Source: Rhodoferax sp.
GTDB lineage: Bacteria; Pseudomonadota; Gammaproteobacteria; Burkholderiales; Burkholderiaceae_C
NCBI RefSeq assembly: GCF_030653815.1
Contig: NZ_JAURYQ010000042.1
Location: 1 to 64,000 of the forward strand
Direction: 5' to 3'
DNA: 64,000 bases
A program made the translations under genes and the position numbers. Shown piece after piece: positions 10,057-21,655 of the stretch (the stretch's first letter is position 1; the number at the start of each line of letters is the position of its first letter). The notes under the pieces were generated by a model. It saw only the letters and a program-made list of their open reading frames with translations. It searched no databases and was not told where the DNA came from.

Positions 10057-10099
10057 ATGACAATCGTCAACCGCTGAATCAGCCGTTCGTCTTTATGAT
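10057..10099 (+). promoter_or_regulatory. FNR-like site ATGACAATCGTCAA, 23 nt, then -10-like TATGAT
   Basis: Box 10057-10070 (7/10 consensus half-site positions), TATGAT 10094-10099; spacing fits a class II activator promoter ahead of the ATPase ATG at 10127. Confidence 0.5.
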
Positions 10100-10126
10100 G
10101 ACCCTTGTAAGAAAATGGGTTCAATA

Positions 10127-12835
10127 ATGACAAAAGAATTCACGCCTCCCGATAAAAATATTGCCTGGCACACCTTGGAACGAGATCAGGCGCTGGCGCA
10201 TTTGGCAGCTAACGCGAGCACCGGCCTGGCGAGCGACGACGTTGCCCGGCGTCTCGCCACTTATGGGCCCAACAGCCTGCCCGAATCACGCCGGCGCGGC
10301 CCCTGGCTGCGCTTTGCCCTGCAGTTTCACAACCCGCTGATTTATGTGCTGCTGGCCGCGGGTATCGTCACCTATGGCTTGAAGGACTACGTCGATGCGG
10401 GCGTGATAGCCGCCGTGGTGCTGATCAACGCGCTGATCGGCTTCATTCAGGAGGGCAAGGCAGAAAAAGCGCTGGACGCCGTGCGCGCCATGCTGGCCAG
10501 CCGGGCCATGGTGATCCGTGACGGCGAGCGGCAAGAAGTTGATGCCTCGCAGTTGGTGCCGGGTGACATCGTGTTGCTCGAATCCGGCGCCAAAGTGCCT
10601 GCCGACCTGCGTTTGCTGCATGTCAAAAACTTCCGCGTCAACGAGGCCGCCCTGACCGGTGAGTCGGTGCCGGTCGAAAAAAATGAAGCGCCTGCGGCTG
10701 CTGCGGCCGCGATTGGCGACCGAAGTGGCATGGCCTTTGCGGGCACCGTGGCCAGCTTTGGCCAGGCGCAAGGTGTGGTGGTGGGCACCGGGCGAGACAC
10801 CGAAATTGGCCGCATCAGCACCCTGGTGGGTGAGGTGCAGTCGCTTGACACTCCGCTGACGCGCCGTCTGGCGCAGTTTGCCAGCCAGATCACCGTCTTT
10901 ATTCTTGGCGCGGGGCTGCTCACCTTTGTGTTCGGGTATTGGGTGCGCGACATGCCCATGCTGGACATTTTCCTGGCGGTGGTTGGCTTGACGGTGGCCG
11001 CCATTCCTGAGGGTCTGCCGGCCATCGTGACCATTGTGCTGGCCATTGGCACCCGCAACATGGCGCGCAACAAGGCCATCATCCGCCGGCTGCCGGCGGT
11101 TGAAACATTGGGTTCGGTCACGGTGATCTGCTCGGACAAAACCGGCACACTGACCAAAAATGAGATGACGGCGGTGCAAGTGATGCTGCCTTTGAACACC
11201 CTTGAGGTGAGTGGCGCAGGCTACGCGCCGGAGGGCGGCTTTCATCAGGATGGTGCGGTGGTGGATGCCGCCCAGGAGGACGCCTTGCAAGCGCTGGCGC
11301 AATGTGCGCTGCTGTGCAACGACGCCAGCCTGCGGCACAAGGCTGGCACAGGCTGGCATCTGGTGGGTGACCCCACCGAGGGTGCCTTGTTGACGTTGGG
11401 CCACAAGGCCGGACTGGACCCGGTGGATGCTGCCGCCGCTGCGCCCCGTCTGGATGCCATTCCGTTTGAGTCTGAACACCGTTTTATGGCCACGCTGCAC
11501 CACGACCATGCGGCCCATGCCTTTGTGTTGCTCAAGGGCGCACCCGAACGCGTGCTTGACTTGTGCCAGACCGACGCCAGTGGGCAGCCGCTTGATCACG
11601 CGGCGTGGAACGCTCGTATGGACGCTGCAGCCCGTGTCGGCCAGCGTGTGCTGGCGCTGGCGCGCGCTGATATGCCCGCTGGCACCACGGCGCTGTCCAT
11701 GGCCGACATCACCCAGCGCTTCACCTTGCTCGGGCTGGTCGGGCTGATTGACCCACCACGCGAAGAAGCCATTGCAGCCGTAGCAGAGTGCCAGGGGGCA
11801 GGCCTACGTGTCAAGATGATCACCGGCGACCACGCCGTTACCGCTGCCGCCATTGGGCGGCAACTGGGCCTGAGTGCCGACCACGCCGTCACTGGCGACG
11901 CGCTGGGTAGCCTGGACGCTCTGGCATTGCAAAAGGTGGCGATTGAAACCGATGTGTTTGCCCGCGCCAGTCCGGAGCACAAGCTGCGTCTGGTAGCCGC
12001 CATGCAGGCCCAAGGTGAATTGGTGGCCATGACCGGAGATGGGGTCAATGACGCCCCGGCGCTCAAGATGGCCGACATTGGCGTGGCCATGGGGCACAAG
12101 GGGACGGACGCCGCCCGCGAGGCGGCTGACCTGGTGCTCACCGATGACAACTTTGCCACCATCGCCCATGCCGTGCGCGAAGGCCGGGTGGTGTTTGACA
12201 ACATCAAGAAGTCCATTTTGTTCATGTTGCCCACCAATGGTGGCGAGGCCGGGGTGATCTTGCTGGCGGTGTTTTCCGGCCTGGCGCTGCCGGTTACCGC
12301 GGGCCAGATTTTGTGGGTCAACATGGTCACCGCCGTCACCCTGGCGTTGGCGTTGGCGTTCGAGCCGGCCGAGCCGGGTGTCATGCAGCGCCAGCCGCGC
12401 AGCCCCTCGGAGCCGCTGATCACGCGCGCCCTGGGGTTTCGCATTGCCTACGTGAGCCTGTTGATGATCATCGTGACATTTTCGGTTTTTGAATGGGAGC
12501 TGTCGCGCGGCAGCAGTCTCGAGATGGCGCGCACCGCAGCGGTCAACATGCTGGTGGTGGGGGAGCTGGTGTACCTGTTCAACGTGCGGCATTTCACCAG
12601 CTCGGCCTTTGTGCGCGGTATCCTTACCGACAATCCGGTCGCGCTTTGGATGAGCGTGCTGCTGATCGGCTTGCAGTTGCTGTTGACTTATGCCCCGCCG
12701 ATGCAAGGTGTTTTTCAGACCGAAGCGCTTGATGCGACGTCCTGGGCCGTGATTTTGGGACTGGGTGGGCTCAAATTTTTGGCAGTCGAGGCCGAGAAAG
12801 CGATTCTGCGACGCATGAACATCAGGAATTTTTGA
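10127..12835 (+). CDS. P-type (type II) cation-transporting ATPase
   Basis: ~902 aa; TGES, PEGLP, CSDKTGTLTKNEM phosphorylation motif, GDGVNDAPALK; track ORF begins at 10115, ATG 10127 also possible. Confidence 0.95.
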   Translation: MTKEFTPPDKNIAWHTLERDQALAHLAANASTGLASDDVARRLATYGPNSLPESRRRGPWLRFALQFHNPLIYVLLAAGIVTYGLKDYVDAGVIAAVVLINALIGFIQEGKAEKALDAVRAMLASRAMVIRDGERQEVDASQLVPGDIVLLESGAKVPADLRLLHVKNFRVNEAALTGESVPVEKNEAPAAAAAAIGDRSGMAFAGTVASFGQAQGVVVGTGRDTEIGRISTLVGEVQSLDTPLTRRLAQFASQITVFILGAGLLTFVFGYWVRDMPMLDIFLAVVGLTVAAIPEGLPAIVTIVLAIGTRNMARNKAIIRRLPAVETLGSVTVICSDKTGTLTKNEMTAVQVMLPLNTLEVSGAGYAPEGGFHQDGAVVDAAQEDALQALAQCALLCNDASLRHKAGTGWHLVGDPTEGALLTLGHKAGLDPVDAAAAAPRLDAIPFESEHRFMATLHHDHAAHAFVLLKGAPERVLDLCQTDASGQPLDHAAWNARMDAAARVGQRVLALARADMPAGTTALSMADITQRFTLLGLVGLIDPPREEAIAAVAECQGAGLRVKMITGDHAVTAAAIGRQLGLSADHAVTGDALGSLDALALQKVAIETDVFARASPEHKLRLVAAMQAQGELVAMTGDGVNDAPALKMADIGVAMGHKGTDAAREAADLVLTDDNFATIAHAVREGRVVFDNIKKSILFMLPTNGGEAGVILLAVFSGLALPVTAGQILWVNMVTAVTLALALAFEPAEPGVMQRQPRSPSEPLITRALGFRIAYVSLLMIIVTFSVFEWELSRGSSLEMARTAAVNMLVVGELVYLFNVRHFTSSAFVRGILTDNPVALWMSVLLIGLQLLLTYAPPMQGVFQTEALDATSWAVILGLGGLKFLAVEAEKAILRRMNIRNF

Positions 12836-13384
12836 ATGCGCTTGTTGCAACGCCTGAAAAGCCGCTTGCCCAGCCGTGAGCAGATCGCCCGCAACCGCTG
12901 GCTGGCCTGGCTTGGTCCCTGGTTGCACAGCCCCAAGTTGTGGCATTGGTCGCGGCGCGGCGTGGCCATGGGCGTGGCGCTCGGGGTGTTTTTTGGTTTG
13001 CTGATCCCGATTGCGCAAATTCCGCTGTCGGTGGCTGCCGCCATCGTCATGCGGGCCAACATCCCCACCGCCGTGGCCAGCACCCTGGTGACCAACCCGG
13101 TCACCTTTGGGCCGATTTATTACGGCGCCTATCGGCTCGGGGTCTGGGTCACGGGCAGCAAGGAACACCCCAAAAATATCGACCTGAACCATCCGCAGTC
13201 CGCCGTGGCAGATAAAGACGCCAGTTTCTGGCAGCGCATCACCAACCTGGGCAAGCCCCTGCTGGTGGGTCTGGCCCTGAGTGCCGTGATGATGGGTCTG
13301 CTGACCTATGCTCTGATCTCGCTCATCTGGCGCTGGCGCACGGTGGTCAAGCGGCGCGGCAGAATGCGCGCGCCCCCAAGCTAG
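12836..13384 (+). CDS. DUF2062 domain-containing membrane protein
   Basis: 182 aa; RRGVAMGVALGVFFGLLIPIAQIPLS and NPVTFGPIYYGAYRLG typical of DUF2062. Confidence 0.8.
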   Translation: MRLLQRLKSRLPSREQIARNRWLAWLGPWLHSPKLWHWSRRGVAMGVALGVFFGLLIPIAQIPLSVAAAIVMRANIPTAVASTLVTNPVTFGPIYYGAYRLGVWVTGSKEHPKNIDLNHPQSAVADKDASFWQRITNLGKPLLVGLALSAVMMGLLTYALISLIWRWRTVVKRRGRMRAPPS

Positions 13385-13410
13385 CAGCAGCCACCCGGAC
13401 ATCGAACACC

Positions 13411-15093
13411 ATGAACAGCGTGTACCACGAATTTGCCTTGTTGCTGTTGCTGTCCGCGGTGGTTGGCGCCATCGCCGTGCGACTGCGCCAACCGCTCTTG
13501 ATGGCCTACATCATTGTCGGTATCCTGGTCGGGCCGTCTGTTTTTGGCTGGGTCGGCGCGCACGACCAGATCGACCTGCTGGCGCAGATCGGCATCACCG
13601 TGCTGCTGTTTGTGGTGGGCCTCAAGCTCGACCTGCGCCATGTGCGCCAGATCGGCCCGGTGGCGCTGGCCACCGGCCTGGGGCAGCTCGGCTTTACCAT
13701 TTTGTTCGGCTTTTTCATCATCCTGGCGCTGGGGCGCGGCTGGCTGGAAGCGCTTTACGTGGCGGTGGCGCTCACTTTTTCCAGCACCATCATCATCGTC
13801 AAGCTGCTGTCGGACAAGCGCGAGCTTGAATCCCTGCACGGCCGCATTGCGGTGGGTTTTTTGATTGTGCAGGACCTGGCCGTGGTGATCGCCATGATGG
13901 TCATGAGCGGCCTGGGCGGCATCGGTGGCGAGGCTGTCAGTGGCAGCACACTGGCTCTGAGCTTGCTGGCCCGCCTCGGTGGCGCTGCGCTGCTGCTCTA
14001 CCTGCTGATGCGCTTTGTTTTGCCGCGGGTCGTCGACACGTTGGCGCGCTCGCAGGAATTGCTGCTGATCTTTGCCATTGCCTGGGGCACAGCGCTGGCC
14101 GCTTTGGGTGAATACGCTGGTTTCAGCAAGGAGGCGGGCGCTTTCATTGCCGGTTTTTCTTTGGCCTCCACCGCTTACCGCGAGGCCATCAGCGCCCGCA
14201 TGGCCAGCATTCGCGATTTTTTGCTGCTGTTTTTCTTCATCGACCTGGGTGCCAAACTCGATTTTTCCACACTCGGCGCTGAAGTTGGCACCGCCATTGC
14301 GCTGTCGTTTTTTGTGCTGATCGGCAACCCGCTGATCGTGATGGCCATCATGGGCTACATGGGCTACCGCAAGCGCACCAGCTTTTTGGCGGGCCTGACA
14401 GTGGCGCAAATTTCCGAGTTCTCCATCATCTTTGTCGCCATGGGCATCAGCCTGGGCCACATTGGCGCCGGCGCGCTGGGGCTGACCACGCTGGTGGGTC
14501 TGATCACGATTGCCCTGTCGTCCTACATGATCCTGTACTCGCACCGCCTTTACGGCTGGCTGGCGCCCTGGCTTGGCATCTTTGAGCGCAGCACTCCCTT
14601 TCGGGAACTCGCCGTGGAAAGCGCGCCCAGCCAGACGCAGCGCCCCGACGTGCTGGTGTTTGGCCTGGGCCGCTACGGCAGCCGTCTGGCCCTGAAACTG
14701 CAGGCGCAGGGCATGCGCGTGCTCGGCGTTGACTTCGACCCCGAGGTCGTCAAGGAACAGCAGCGCAGTGGTCTGGATGCCCGTTTTGGCGACTGCGAGG
14801 CACCCGACTTCATCGAGAGCCTGCCGCTTGCCGGCGTCCCTTGGCTGGTCAGCAGCCTGCCCGAGGTCGAGGCCAACCGTGCCTTGCTGCATGCCCTGGC
14901 TGAAAACCATTACCGGGGCCATCTGGCGGTGGTGGCACGCCACGAATCCGATGTCGAGGCGTTGTCGGCGTTGGGCCCGCTGGAGCTGATCATGCCGTTC
15001 CACCAGGCCGCCGACTTTGCCGCGCTCGACATTGCCGCCCGCATTGCCGCTGCTGAAGTCAACCAAGCCACCCAAGCCAAGGAGTCCTCATGA
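13411..15093 (+). CDS. KefB/YbaL-type cation:proton antiporter with RCK (TrkA-N) domain
   Basis: 560 aa; multi-TM Na+/H+ exchanger-like domain, then LVFGLGRYGSRLALKL Rossmann/RCK segment. Confidence 0.88.
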   Translation: MNSVYHEFALLLLLSAVVGAIAVRLRQPLLMAYIIVGILVGPSVFGWVGAHDQIDLLAQIGITVLLFVVGLKLDLRHVRQIGPVALATGLGQLGFTILFGFFIILALGRGWLEALYVAVALTFSSTIIIVKLLSDKRELESLHGRIAVGFLIVQDLAVVIAMMVMSGLGGIGGEAVSGSTLALSLLARLGGAALLLYLLMRFVLPRVVDTLARSQELLLIFAIAWGTALAALGEYAGFSKEAGAFIAGFSLASTAYREAISARMASIRDFLLLFFFIDLGAKLDFSTLGAEVGTAIALSFFVLIGNPLIVMAIMGYMGYRKRTSFLAGLTVAQISEFSIIFVAMGISLGHIGAGALGLTTLVGLITIALSSYMILYSHRLYGWLAPWLGIFERSTPFRELAVESAPSQTQRPDVLVFGLGRYGSRLALKLQAQGMRVLGVDFDPEVVKEQQRSGLDARFGDCEAPDFIESLPLAGVPWLVSSLPEVEANRALLHALAENHYRGHLAVVARHESDVEALSALGPLELIMPFHQAADFAALDIAARIAAAEVNQATQAKESS

Positions 15094-15986
15094 ACATGGT
15101 GTTGTTACCGCTGGCCGCCACCGATTTGTCTGCCCCCTCGCGCCATGCGGCCCAGCGCGCCGCCATGCTGGCGCGCCAGTCTGCCGGCAAACTGGCCTTG
15201 CTCCACGTACTTGAAAAAAATGCGCTGATTGAACTGCGGCGGCTGTTTGCCCCCAACGCCGAGGCGCTGGAGCAAAGCATGCACAAACAGGCCCAGCAGG
15301 CGCTGGCGGAGCTGGCCGTCGAACTCGGGCGCGTGCAACCCGGCGCGCAACCGTTGTGTGTGGACTGCCACCTGCATGAAGGCACGGTGCTGACCAGCAT
15401 TGCCGAACAGGCTGAGGCACTGGGCTGCAACCTGGTGGTGGTGGGTGCGCATGGCGCGGGGTTCATGCGCCACTGGCTGCTCGGCGCCACGGCGGAGCGC
15501 CTGCTGCGCAAGACCCTGCAACCTGTGCTGGTGGTCAAGCAGGCACCGCAGCTGGGCTACCGCAAAGTCCTGGTGGCGGTGGATTTTTCACACTGGTCCT
15601 TGCGCGCCATCGCGTTGGCGCGCTCAATCGCGCCGCAGGCCCCACTGGTGCTGCTGCATGCCTGTGAAATTCCTTTCGAGGGCAAGATGCGTTTCGCGGG
15701 TATCGAGGAGGAAACCATCCAGCAGCACCGGCAAACCATCAAGCGCGAGGCACTGGCCCGGCTGGATGAACTGGCGCTTGACGCCGGCCTGACGCCGGCG
15801 CAATGGCAACCCCTGGTGGCCTTTGCCAACCCGCCGGACTTCATTCTGGAACAAGAAGAAGAGCAGGGCGCCGACCTGATCGTGCTGGGCAAGCACGGCA
15901 CGGGCATGACCGAGGAACTGCTGCTGGGCAGTGTGACCAAGCATGTGCTGGGCCAGGCGCGCGCCGATGTGCTGGTGGTGCGCTGA
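15090..15986 (+). CDS. Tandem universal stress protein (two UspA domains)
   Basis: 298 aa; VGAHGAG and LGKHGTGMTEELLLGSVT ATP-binding motifs; 4-nt overlap with upstream gene. Confidence 0.92.
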   Translation: MNMVLLPLAATDLSAPSRHAAQRAAMLARQSAGKLALLHVLEKNALIELRRLFAPNAEALEQSMHKQAQQALAELAVELGRVQPGAQPLCVDCHLHEGTVLTSIAEQAEALGCNLVVVGAHGAGFMRHWLLGATAERLLRKTLQPVLVVKQAPQLGYRKVLVAVDFSHWSLRAIALARSIAPQAPLVLLHACEIPFEGKMRFAGIEEETIQQHRQTIKREALARLDELALDAGLTPAQWQPLVAFANPPDFILEQEEEQGADLIVLGKHGTGMTEELLLGSVTKHVLGQARADVLVVR

Positions 15987-16027
15987 AGCCCGAGGGGGCC
16001 GACTTGCCTGGGCCATCTCGCCCGGCC

Positions 16028-16068
16028 TTGATTATTCGCACGCCCTGTTGCGCTGAGCGGACTATTCT
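16028..16068 (+). promoter_or_regulatory. Possible FNR-type half-site TTGATTATTCGCAC plus -10-like TATTCT
   Basis: Perfect TTGAT half, poor second half; TATTCT 16063-16068 after 21 nt. Confidence 0.25.
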
Positions 16069-16106
16069 GGTGCCCTAAAGCGGAGTTTTCCGCAAAAGGA
16101 GTCACC

Positions 16107-16571
16107 ATGGCAACGAAACTCAAGGAGTTTGCGACCACCCTGGTCGCGGTGGTTGAGCCGGAGACCTCGGCGCGGGTGGTGGCGCAGCTCATGCGTCGTC
16201 ACCACATCGGCGCTTTGGTGGTGGTGGATGCGCTCGACAAAAACAAGCCGGTCGGCATTGTCACCGACCGCGACCTGGTGCTTGAACTCATGGCCGAAGG
16301 CCTTGACCCCGCGGTGTTCACGGCGGGCGACATCATGTCGGTCGATCTGGTCACCGCCAGCCCCGAAATGGACGCCATGGATGCCGTGCAGTTGATGCGC
16401 AAATACCGCTTGCGGCGTCTGGTCATCACCGACACTGACGGCCATCTGGCCGGTATCGTGACCCTCGAAGATGTGCTGGCCCTGATGACCCGTGAGTTGG
16501 CAGACTTTGCGGTCGATCTGGGCAGCGCCCGGGACCGCGAGACCCGTGCGCGGGCGACTGAAACCCTCTGA
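16107..16571 (+). CDS. CBS-domain protein (CBS pair)
   Basis: 154 aa; two CBS repeats (GIVTDRDLVLE, GIVTLEDVLALM); AAAGGAG upstream. Confidence 0.9.
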   Translation: MATKLKEFATTLVAVVEPETSARVVAQLMRRHHIGALVVVDALDKNKPVGIVTDRDLVLELMAEGLDPAVFTAGDIMSVDLVTASPEMDAMDAVQLMRKYRLRRLVITDTDGHLAGIVTLEDVLALMTRELADFAVDLGSARDRETRARATETL

Positions 16572-16583
16572 GGGTGGTTAGCC

Positions 16584-18358
<1,775 letters not shown>

Positions 18359-18362
<4 letters not shown>

Positions 18363-19396
18363 ACCTGAACACGACCCGGCAAGCGCATGCATTTGACGTG
18401 CCCGCACCGCCGACTGGCCCGGTGCCCTGGGAAAAACATTTTTCAATAGCCACCTTGTCCGACATGCTGCGCATTCGCCGCATGGAGGAAAAGGCGATCG
18501 AGCTGTACGGGCAGCAAAAGATCCGTGGCTTCCTGCACGTCTACATTGGTGAGGAAGCCGTGGCCACGGGTGCCCTGCGCGCCCTGCAGCCGCAGGACAA
18601 CGTGGTGGCGACCTACCGTGAGCATGGCCATGCGCTGTTGCGCGGCCTCAAGATGAACGCCATCATGGCCGAGATGTTCGGCAAGCAGGAAGGTTGCTCG
18701 CGCGGCCATGGCGGCTCCATGCACCTGTTTGACCGGGCCGCCCGCTTTTATGGTGGCCAGGCCATTGTGGGCGGTGGCCTGCCGCTGGCGGTGGGGCTGG
18801 CGCTGGCTGACCAGCTCAGCGCCCGAAATGCCCTGACCGCCTGCTTTTTTGGTGAAGGCGCTATGGCCGAAGGCGCCTTTCATGAGGCCATGAACCTGGC
18901 CGCCTTGTGGCAGCTGCCGGTGCTTTTTTGCTGCGAAAACAATTTGTACGCCATGGGCACGGCGCTGGCGCGCTCCGAGTCGCAGACCGACCTGTGTGCC
19001 AAGGCTGCGTCCTACAACATGGCCGCAGTGTCGGTCGACGGCATGGACGTGGTGGCGGTGCACGAGGCCATGCTGGGGGCGGCGCAGCAGGTGCTGCAAC
19101 TTCAGCGCCCGGTGTTCCTGGAGTTCCGGACCTTCCGCTTTCGCGCCCACTCCATGTTCGACCCTGAGCTTTACCGCGACAAGCAGGAAGTTGCGGCCTG
19201 GAAAACCCGTGGCCCGATCCACACCTTCAGCGCGCGCCTGAAAGCGCAGGGCGACCTGAATGAGGACGAATTTTTGGCGCTCGATGCCGCCGCGCAGGCC
19301 GAGGTCGACGCCGCCGTGGCTTTTGCCGAAGCCGGCAGCTGGGAGCCAGTGGCCGACTTGCTGCGCGATGTGGTCACCGCGCACGGAGCTGCATGA
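18359..19396 (+). CDS. pdhA: Pyruvate dehydrogenase E1 component, alpha subunit
   Basis: 345 aa; TPP-dependent E1a signature ([43 protein letters not shown]). Confidence 0.9.
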
Positions 19397-20379
19397 TGAC
19401 CCAACGCATGAGCTACCGCGAAGCCCTGCGCGAGGCCCTGCGTGAAGCCTTGCAAACCGACCCGCGCGTGTTTTTGATGGGCGAGGATGTCGGGCGTTAC
19501 GGCGGCACTTACGCGGTGTCCAAGGGCCTGCTCGATGAATTCGGCCCTGAGCGCATCCGTGACACCCCTTTGTCCGAGCTGGGTTTTGTCGGTGCCGGCA
19601 TTGGGGCTGCCTTGGGCGGCATGCGCCCGGTGGTGGAGATCATGACGGTCAATTTCAGCCTGCTGGCGCTCGACCCCATCGTCAACAGCGCGGCCATGTT
19701 GCGCCATATGTCGGGCGGCCAATTTTCGGTGCCGGTGGTGTTTCGCATGGCGACTGGGGCCGGGCGCCAGGTGGCGGCCCAGCATTCCAACAGTTTCGAG
19801 GCCTGGTACGCGCACGTGCCGGGGCTGCGTGTGCTGGCGCCCGCCACCGTGGAAGATGCGCGCCACATGCTCAAACCCGCGCTGGCCGACCCCGACCCGG
19901 TGCTGATCTTCGAGCACGCCCAGCTCTACAACCTGGAAGGTGAATGGCCCGAACCCGGCGGGGTCGACATTTGCAGCGCGCGCGTGCGCCGCGCTGGCAG
20001 CGACATCAGCCTGATCACCTATGGCGGTAGTCTGTTCAAGACCCTGCAGGCCGCCGATGAACTGGCCAGGCTCGGCGTCTCGGCCGAGGTGATCGACCTG
20101 CGTGTGCTGCGCCCGCTGGACGATGCCACCGTGATGGCCTCGGTGCGCAAGTGCCACCGCGCCGTGGTGGTGGCCGAGGGCTGGCGCTCGGGCAGTCTGG
20201 CTGCTGAAGTGATGGCGCGCATCAGTGAGCAGGCATTTGCCGAGCTGGATGCACCGCTGGCCCGGGTCTGCAGCGAGGAAGTCCCCATTCCCTATGCCCA
20301 GCACCTGGAGCAGGCGGCCTTGCCGCAGGTCGACAAAATTGTGGCGGCGGTGCAGGCCGTGATGGAGCAGATCACATGA
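19393..20379 (+). CDS. pdhB: Pyruvate dehydrogenase E1 component, beta subunit
   Basis: 328 aa; transketolase_C/PDH beta ([34 protein letters not shown]). Confidence 0.92.
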   Translation: MMTQRMSYREALREALREALQTDPRVFLMGEDVGRYGGTYAVSKGLLDEFGPERIRDTPLSELGFVGAGIGAALGGMRPVVEIMTVNFSLLALDPIVNSAAMLRHMSGGQFSVPVVFRMATGAGRQVAAQHSNSFEAWYAHVPGLRVLAPATVEDARHMLKPALADPDPVLIFEHAQLYNLEGEWPEPGGVDICSARVRRAGSDISLITYGGSLFKTLQAADELARLGVSAEVIDLRVLRPLDDATVMASVRKCHRAVVVAEGWRSGSLAAEVMARISEQAFAELDAPLARVCSEEVPIPYAQHLEQAALPQVDKIVAAVQAVMEQIT

Positions 20380-21413
20380 TCGAGTTCAAGTTGCCTTCGC
20401 TCGGCGCCGACATGACGGAGGGCAAGCTGCTGGCCTGGCATGTGCAGCCCGGCGACAGCGTCAAGCGCGGCCAGGTGGTGGCCGTGGTCGACACTTCCAA
20501 GGCGGCCATTGACGTCGAGATCTGGCAGGACGGCGTGGTGCAGGAACTGCGGGTGCCGGTGGGCGACAAGGTGCCGGTGGGCACCGTGCTGGCCACGCTG
20601 CTGGCGCCCGGTGAAACGCCTCAACAAGCCTCCCCGGAGGTTTTAGCCGTGGCCACACAAGCATCGCCAGCCAGGCCGGGGGGTGACGTCGCCACCGCGG
20701 CCGACGGGAAGATGGCGCCGGCGCCGTCGCAGCGTCAACAAGACATGCGCCAGGCCATTGCTGCGGCCATGAGCCGCTCCAAGCGCGAGATTCCGCACTA
20801 TTACCTGGCCGAAACCTTTTCCCTGCAGGCGGCGCTGGACTGGCTGCAACAGCGCAACGCCGGCCTGCCCATCACCGAGCGCCTGCTGCCGGCTGTACTG
20901 CTGCTCAAGGCCGTGGCGGTGGCGCTCAAAGACAGGCCAGAACTCAATGGCATTTATCTGGATGGCCAGTTCCATCCGGGCGCGGCGGTGCATGCCGGCG
21001 TGGCCATTTCGCTGCGCGGTGGCGGGCTGGTGGCGCCGGCGATTCACGACGTGCAGCGCAAATCACTGGAACAGCTGATGCATGATTTATCGGACCTGGT
21101 GAAGCGCGCCCGCGCAGGTTCACTGCGCAGCTCCGAGATATCGGATGCCACCATCACCATCACCAACCTGGGCGAGCAGGCCATCGGGTCGGTGTTTGGC
21201 GTGATCTACCCGCCCCAGGTGGCGCTGGTGGGCTTTGGCGGGATCGTGGCCCGGCCCTGGGTCGTGGATGGCGTGGTGTGTGCCCAGCCAGTGCTGTGCG
21301 CCACGCTGGCCGCCGACCACCGGGTCTCCGATGGCCACCAGGGCGCGCTGTTTCTGGCCGAGCTGCGGGATGTGCTGCAGCAGCCGCACATGCTGGCAGG
21401 GGCTGTGCCGTGA
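20376..21413 (+). CDS. pdhC: Dihydrolipoamide acetyltransferase (E2) with a single lipoyl domain
   Basis: 345 aa; lipoyl domain with [11 protein letters not shown], catalytic DHRVSDG; no recognisable PSBD in the linker. Confidence 0.88.
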   Translation: MIEFKLPSLGADMTEGKLLAWHVQPGDSVKRGQVVAVVDTSKAAIDVEIWQDGVVQELRVPVGDKVPVGTVLATLLAPGETPQQASPEVLAVATQASPARPGGDVATAADGKMAPAPSQRQQDMRQAIAAAMSRSKREIPHYYLAETFSLQAALDWLQQRNAGLPITERLLPAVLLLKAVAVALKDRPELNGIYLDGQFHPGAAVHAGVAISLRGGGLVAPAIHDVQRKSLEQLMHDLSDLVKRARAGSLRSSEISDATITITNLGEQAIGSVFGVIYPPQVALVGFGGIVARPWVVDGVVCAQPVLCATLAADHRVSDGHQGALFLAELRDVLQQPHMLAGAVP

Positions 21414-21655
21414 ACCCGGAACCCCTGTCCACCACCGTCATGAACCTGCTGCGTGCCATCGCGCCCGAGCTGGAGCCTGACACGCTCGACCCAGCGCGGC
21501 CGCTGCGCAGCCAGGTGGACCTGGACTCGATGGACTGGCTCAACTTCCTGGTGAGCTTGCACGAGCACTTCGGGGTGACGATCCCCGAAACAGACTACGC
21601 CCGATTGGTGTCGTTCAACGACGTGCTCGACTATTTGGCTGGTAAAACAGCGTAG
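21410..21655 (+). CDS. Acyl carrier protein
   Basis: 81 aa from GTG overlapping the E2 stop (GTGA); phosphopantetheine-type motif QVDLDSMDWLNFLVSLHEHFGVTIPE. Confidence 0.82.
   Translation: MNPEPLSTTVMNLLRAIAPELEPDTLDPARPLRSQVDLDSMDWLNFLVSLHEHFGVTIPETDYARLVSFNDVLDYLAGKTA

Noticed and set aside
11804-13402. 532-aa minus-strand ORF opposite the P-type ATPase 3' end and DUF2062 gene
   Set aside because: His/Gln-rich antisense frame spanning two good sense genes.
13381-15075. 564-aa minus-strand ORF opposite the KefB-like antiporter
   Set aside because: Antisense shadow ORF; Gln/His/Ala-rich low-complexity translation typical of high-GC antisense frames; the sense strand has a clear homologous protein.
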